Shown piece after piece: positions 4,568 through 7,166 of a stretch of 7,166 nucleotides of DNA (the first letter of the stretch is position 1; each line of letters begins with the position of its first letter). The notes below the pieces were generated by a model, which worked only from the letters and a program-made list of their open reading frames with translations, ran no database searches and was not told the DNA's origin. The DNA is taken from contig PGXI01000075.1 of assembly GCA_002839125.1 (NCBI GenBank), positions 1 to 7,166 of the forward strand. Reading direction: 5' to 3'. The DNA comes from Tenericutes bacterium HGW-Tenericutes-5. GTDB lineage: Bacteria > Bacillota_I > Bacilli_A > Izemoplasmatales > Hujiaoplasmataceae. A program made the position numbers and the translations under genes.

Positions 4568-6166
4568 TTGGATAATCGGGAAAAAACCTTAGATGATTTT
4601 TTTAAAAAGAATGATTCTTCTAAAAAAAATCGTGATTTAAATAATTTAGGTTCTAAACAAATAGACGATTATTTTAACTCTGTCTCTCAAAAGAAAATCA
4701 AGAAGAAAGGCTTTATTGAGAAGCTTGTAGATTTCTTTAGAATAACCTCTTTTAAAAATCGTTTTGATGAAAATAAAGTAGCAGTAAATGCTAAACATTT
4801 GGAAGTTTCGGGGAAGAAAAAATCTCCTAAATTTTTCACTAAGATAAAAGATTTTCTTGTAAGTCGGTTTAGCTTTGAAGCTGGTGTCGATATCTTAGAT
4901 GAAACAAGTGTTTTATATCGAAAAAACCGAGTTATTAGAAATATTATTTTCGTAACCAATATTGTATTTTTACTTTTTACAATCATTGGCTCAGAAGGTG
5001 TAAACAAGAGTGTTAATCTAATAGTTACATTTGTTATTTTCTTGATAATGTTTTTTGCGAGTAGACTGGTTAGAAGATTAAACATGGAAAAACCATTAAC
5101 ACTCCAAAAGCAACAGATGGCACAATACGTTAGTGGAATTTATATATTGCTGATGGCAGTAACAGTTTATATTAAACTGAGACTTACATTAGGAGAAGCT
5201 ATGGACGGGGGATTTTTCTCGATAACCCAAGCTGGATATTCCTTGATTTATTTCGCTCTTGTCGTTATTGCATTATATCAAGATCCTAAGCTCATTAATG
5301 TTATCTTTAAAATCACTATAGTTGTAATGACGATAATTCATGTGATAATTCTTTATCCTGTCTATAATTATGCAAGTGATTTTAATACATTGTGGACTTA
5401 TCTGTCCGCAAACAACGCCGCTATTTTGATTGACTTATTACTTAGAACTCTCGTTCTAGCAATCTTTATGATTGGTTTATATTCAACTGTTAAAATATCG
5501 GAGGATATTAACAACAAAAGAAAACAAGAACTTCTTAAACGTCAAGCTATGGAAAAAGATTTTAAATCTGTCGTCTCTGATGTTTTTGATGTGATAACCG
5601 TTTATAAGCAACGCGGCGAAGATAGTATTGAAATAAATTTAGCACACGCTGCTAAAAGAGTTGCTGAGATGGCTGCTAAACTGGGAAACTTTTTGGGTTA
5701 TTCATCAAAACTTTGCCAAGAGATTTATGATTATTGTATGATTCATATCGGTAAAGAGAAAATATTGAATACTGCCGATATTGACAAAAAAGAGCATCTA
5801 GATGAGTTTGACTATCAAAAAATTAGAGAAAAAACCTTAGTCGGGTCTGTTATTATAAAAAGACTTCAGTTAGACAAAAAAGGTGAAGATATTGTCAGAG
5901 CTCATTTTGAAAAAACAGCTAATCAAGACTTTATTAAAGAAATGAATGGTATTCAAAATAACCGCGAATCACAAGTTATTTTACTTAGCCATATTTATGA
6001 TATATTAAGACAACCAAGAAATTATAAGCGTGAATTAAAACATCAACGTGCAATTGACTTGATAAAATTAGAGTTTTATCCATACTTTGATCCGCAAATA
6101 GTTGATCGTTTTGTTAAGTACGCTGATGATTTTGAATCAATTTATTATCAGTTTGCTCAAGAATAG
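4568..6166 (+). CDS. Six-helix membrane protein with a degenerate HD-GYP domain
   Basis: I recognise no characterised orthologue of this 532-residue protein. Residues 1-118 are cytoplasmic in character, lysine-rich, and repeat a short [LI]-x-D-[FY]-[FL] motif at 7-12, 31-36, 52-57 and 92-97. About six hydrophobic helices follow (roughly 122-142, 148-164, 187-205, 222-237, 243-265, 283-307), then a charged linker (310-335). Residues 352-515 resemble an HD-GYP phosphodiesterase: AAKRVAEMAAKLG (361-373), IHIGKEKIL (392-400) where HDIGK is expected, VRAHFEK (443-449) where the HHE motif is expected, SHIYDIL (474-480) where ADVYDAL is expected, NYKREL (485-490) and YFDPQIVDRFV (506-516). The HD pair, the second His of HHE, the Asp of ADVYD and the GYP triplet are missing, so catalysis by the usual two- or three-metal mechanism is unlikely. 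A regulatory or nucleotide-sensing role is inference. It starts at TTG and ends 11 bases before metK. Confidence 0.8.
   Translation: MDNREKTLDDFFKKNDSSKKNRDLNNLGSKQIDDYFNSVSQKKIKKKGFIEKLVDFFRITSFKNRFDENKVAVNAKHLEVSGKKKSPKFFTKIKDFLVSRFSFEAGVDILDETSVLYRKNRVIRNIIFVTNIVFLLFTIIGSEGVNKSVNLIVTFVIFLIMFFASRLVRRLNMEKPLTLQKQQMAQYVSGIYILLMAVTVYIKLRLTLGEAMDGGFFSITQAGYSLIYFALVVIALYQDPKLINVIFKITIVVMTIIHVIILYPVYNYASDFNTLWTYLSANNAAILIDLLLRTLVLAIFMIGLYSTVKISEDINNKRKQELLKRQAMEKDFKSVVSDVFDVITVYKQRGEDSIEINLAHAAKRVAEMAAKLGNFLGYSSKLCQEIYDYCMIHIGKEKILNTADIDKKEHLDEFDYQKIREKTLVGSVIIKRLQLDKKGEDIVRAHFEKTANQDFIKEMNGIQNNRESQVILLSHIYDILRQPRNYKRELKHQRAIDLIKLEFYPYFDPQIVDRFVKYADDFESIYYQFAQE
4919..5516 (+). other. Membrane region of the HD-GYP-like protein
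   Basis: Codons about 118-316 encode a run of hydrophobic segments with short loops. The segment before the first helix (YRKNRVIR) and the loop after the second (SRLVRRLNMEKP) are arginine- and lysine-rich, which by the positive-inside rule puts the N-terminus inside. An even number of helices then places the HD-like domain inside too. Helix limits are by eye. Confidence 0.65.
5621..6115 (+). other. Degenerate HD-GYP domain
   Basis: Codons about 352-516 keep the order and spacing of HD-GYP landmarks: the RVA helix, the IGK turn, the IVRAHFE segment, the IYD helix and the C-terminal FDPQIVDRF. The metal ligands and the GYP loop are substituted. Only Lys396 (the Lys of HDIGK), His446 (the first His of HHE) and Tyr477-Asp478 remain recognisable. 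His360 and His393 lie one residue away from the expected ligand positions. Confidence 0.75.
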
Positions 6167-6170
6167 GAGA
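6165..6170 (+). promoter_or_regulatory. metK ribosome binding site overlapping the upstream stop
   Basis: AGGAGA begins inside the TAG stop of the membrane-protein gene (6164-6166) and ends seven bases before the metK ATG at 6178. The overlap points to coupled translation and leaves no room for a separate leader RNA. Confidence 0.75.
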
Positions 6171-6177
6171 TTTATTT

Positions 6178-7166
6178 ATGTACAGATATTTTACTTCCGA
6201 ATCTGTCACTGAAGGTCATCCAGATAAGATCTGTGACCAAATATCAGACGCGATATTGGATGCTATTTTAAAAGAAGATGAGTTTGCCAGAGTAGCAGTA
6301 GAAACAGTAGTTTCAACTGGTCTGGTTTTAGTTACAGGAGAAATTACCACAAAAACATATGTTGATATGCAAAAAATCATAAGAGATACTGTAAGCAATA
6401 TCGGTTATGATCGTGGTAAATATGGTTTCGACGCAGAGAATTTAGCTGTGTTGGTTTGTATTAACGAACAGTCACCAGACATCGCTATGGGAGTCAATGA
6501 AGATAAGGACAAAGAGCAAGGTGCAGGAGACCAAGGTATGATGTTTGGTTATGCAATCAATCAAACTCCAACGCTTATGCCAATCACCCATTATTATGCT
6601 AATAAGCTAGCTTTACAATTAGCTAAAGTTAGGAAAAATGGTCCCTTAACTTATCTAAGACCTGATGGAAAAACTCAAGTTACTGCAGTTTTTGATGAAA
6701 ATGGTAAGTGTGAATATTTTTCTCATATTCTTATATCTTCACAACATGCACCTGAGATTACCAACAAGCAAATTAGAGAAGATATTATCGAGAATGTTAT
6801 TAAACCAATTATACCTAAAGAATATATAACTGAAGACACAACCATTCATATTAACCCAACCGGAAGATTTGTTGTCGGAGGTCCGTCTGGAGATTCTGGA
6901 CTTACGGGAAGAAAGATAATTGTTGATACTTATGGTGGAAGAGCTCATCATGGTGGTGGCGCTTTTTCTGGAAAAGACCCTTCAAAAGTCGATCGTTCTG
7001 CAGCTTATATGACGCGATATATTGCAAAGAATATAGTCGCAAGTGGATTAGCTGATGAAGTAGAACTTCAAGTTGCTTATGCTATTGGTGAAGCTAATCC
7101 TTTAAGTGTTGGCATTGATACTTTTGGTACTGCAAAAATTGATGAAACCGAAATTCTTGATATAGT
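6178..7166 (+). CDS. metK: S-adenosylmethionine synthetase (truncated by window edge)
   Basis: MetK makes S-adenosylmethionine from methionine and ATP, releasing phosphate and pyrophosphate, normally as a cytoplasmic tetramer. The window holds the first 329 codons; the family is usually 380-400 residues, so about 60 are missing. The sequence is well conserved: FTSESVTEGHPDK (5-17) with catalytic His14, Asp16 and Lys17; the ATP-binding signature GAGDQG (115-120); HINPTGRFVVGGPSGDSGLTGRK ending at Lys246; and the P-loop-like GGGAFSGKD (259-267) followed by PSKVDRSAAY. All expected catalytic residues in this part are present. It starts 11 bases after the membrane-protein gene and probably shares the promoter at 3882-3910. 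No SAM-responsive riboswitch precedes it. Where the gene ends, and whether a terminator follows, cannot be seen. Confidence 0.97.
   Translation, partial: MYRYFTSESVTEGHPDKICDQISDAILDAILKEDEFARVAVETVVSTGLVLVTGEITTKTYVDMQKIIRDTVSNIGYDRGKYGFDAENLAVLVCINEQSPDIAMGVNEDKDKEQGAGDQGMMFGYAINQTPTLMPITHYYANKLALQLAKVRKNGPLTYLRPDGKTQVTAVFDENGKCEYFSHILISSQHAPEITNKQIREDIIENVIKPIIPKEYITEDTTIHINPTGRFVVGGPSGDSGLTGRKIIVDTYGGRAHHGGGAFSGKDPSKVDRSAAYMTRYIAKNIVASGLADEVELQVAYAIGEANPLSVGIDTFGTAKIDETEILDI

Noticed and set aside
4574..4606. The TLDDFF motif as a PCNA-type PIP box (QxxLxxFF)
   Set aside because: Bacteria have no PCNA, and the bacterial clamp-binding motif (QL-[SD]-LF type) is different. The resemblance is likely chance, although the motif repetition itself is reported.
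4687..5085. 132-codon open frame on the minus strand inside the membrane-protein gene
   Set aside because: It is antisense to a well-supported gene, has a shadow-type composition and no recognisable domain. An open antisense frame is expected opposite lysine- and phenylalanine-rich coding DNA.
5621..6115. Membrane protein as the 7TM-HD cyclic-di-AMP phosphodiesterase PgpH/YqfF
   Set aside because: PgpH has a large extracellular domain between helices one and two and an intact HD motif. Here the helices follow each other closely, the HD motif is absent, and the C-terminal landmarks are those of HD-GYP proteins.
6216..6951. Minus-strand open frames opposite metK (6216-6398 and 6739-6951)
   Set aside because: They lie opposite highly conserved metK codons and encode low-complexity serine/isoleucine-rich strings with no family resemblance.
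587..7166. TGA read as tryptophan, as in Mycoplasma and Spiroplasma
   Set aside because: Conserved tryptophans (for example in the NPWP motif of Fmt) are TGG, and no gene contains an in-frame TGA.
1..7166. Mobile element, CRISPR array, tRNA or defence system
   Set aside because: No transposase, integrase, direct-repeat array or tRNA-like fold was seen on either strand. The genes are housekeeping genes with uniform base composition.

Overview
The window is a compact, AT-rich stretch of bacterial chromosome, apparently from a low-GC Firmicute or a relative of the Acholeplasma/Izemoplasma side of the Mollicutes. The evidence is the low GC content, the Shine-Dalgarno sequences, TTG and GTG starts, RNase J, and a soluble YutG-type PgpA-like protein. 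Every tryptophan I checked is TGG and no gene reads through TGA, so this is not the Mycoplasma/Spiroplasma genetic code. Placement below phylum level is inference. There is no mobile element, tRNA, rRNA or CRISPR array, and nearly all the sequence is coding.

Layout. At the left edge, on the minus strand, is the 5' part of an RNase J gene (1-443, cut by the window edge). A 149-bp divergent intergenic region (444-592) holds a good promoter for it and an extended -10 promoter for the plus-strand genes. The first plus-strand unit is priA (primosomal helicase), followed directly by fmt (Met-tRNA formyltransferase), whose Shine-Dalgarno overlaps the priA stop codon. After an 86-bp gap with a second promoter come a PgpA/YutG-like phosphatase gene, a gene for a 532-residue six-helix membrane protein, and metK (S-adenosylmethionine synthetase, cut by the right edge). 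No Rho-independent terminator is visible, so read-through between the two plus-strand units is possible.

Functionally these are housekeeping genes: RNA decay, replication restart, translation initiation, phospholipid synthesis and methyl-donor synthesis. The exception is the 532-residue membrane protein. Its C-terminal 170 residues align with HD-GYP cyclic-di-GMP phosphodiesterases along their length, but the HD dyad, most other metal ligands and the GYP motif are lost. Its basic cytoplasmic N-terminus repeats a short D-[FY]-[FL] motif four times. I regard this degenerate HD-GYP membrane protein, located between a lipid phosphatase and metK, as the most novel item here. Secondary items are a perfect palindrome over the -10 box of the pgpA promoter, repeated TTAATCATT elements in the divergent promoter region, and the absence of a SAM riboswitch directly before metK.
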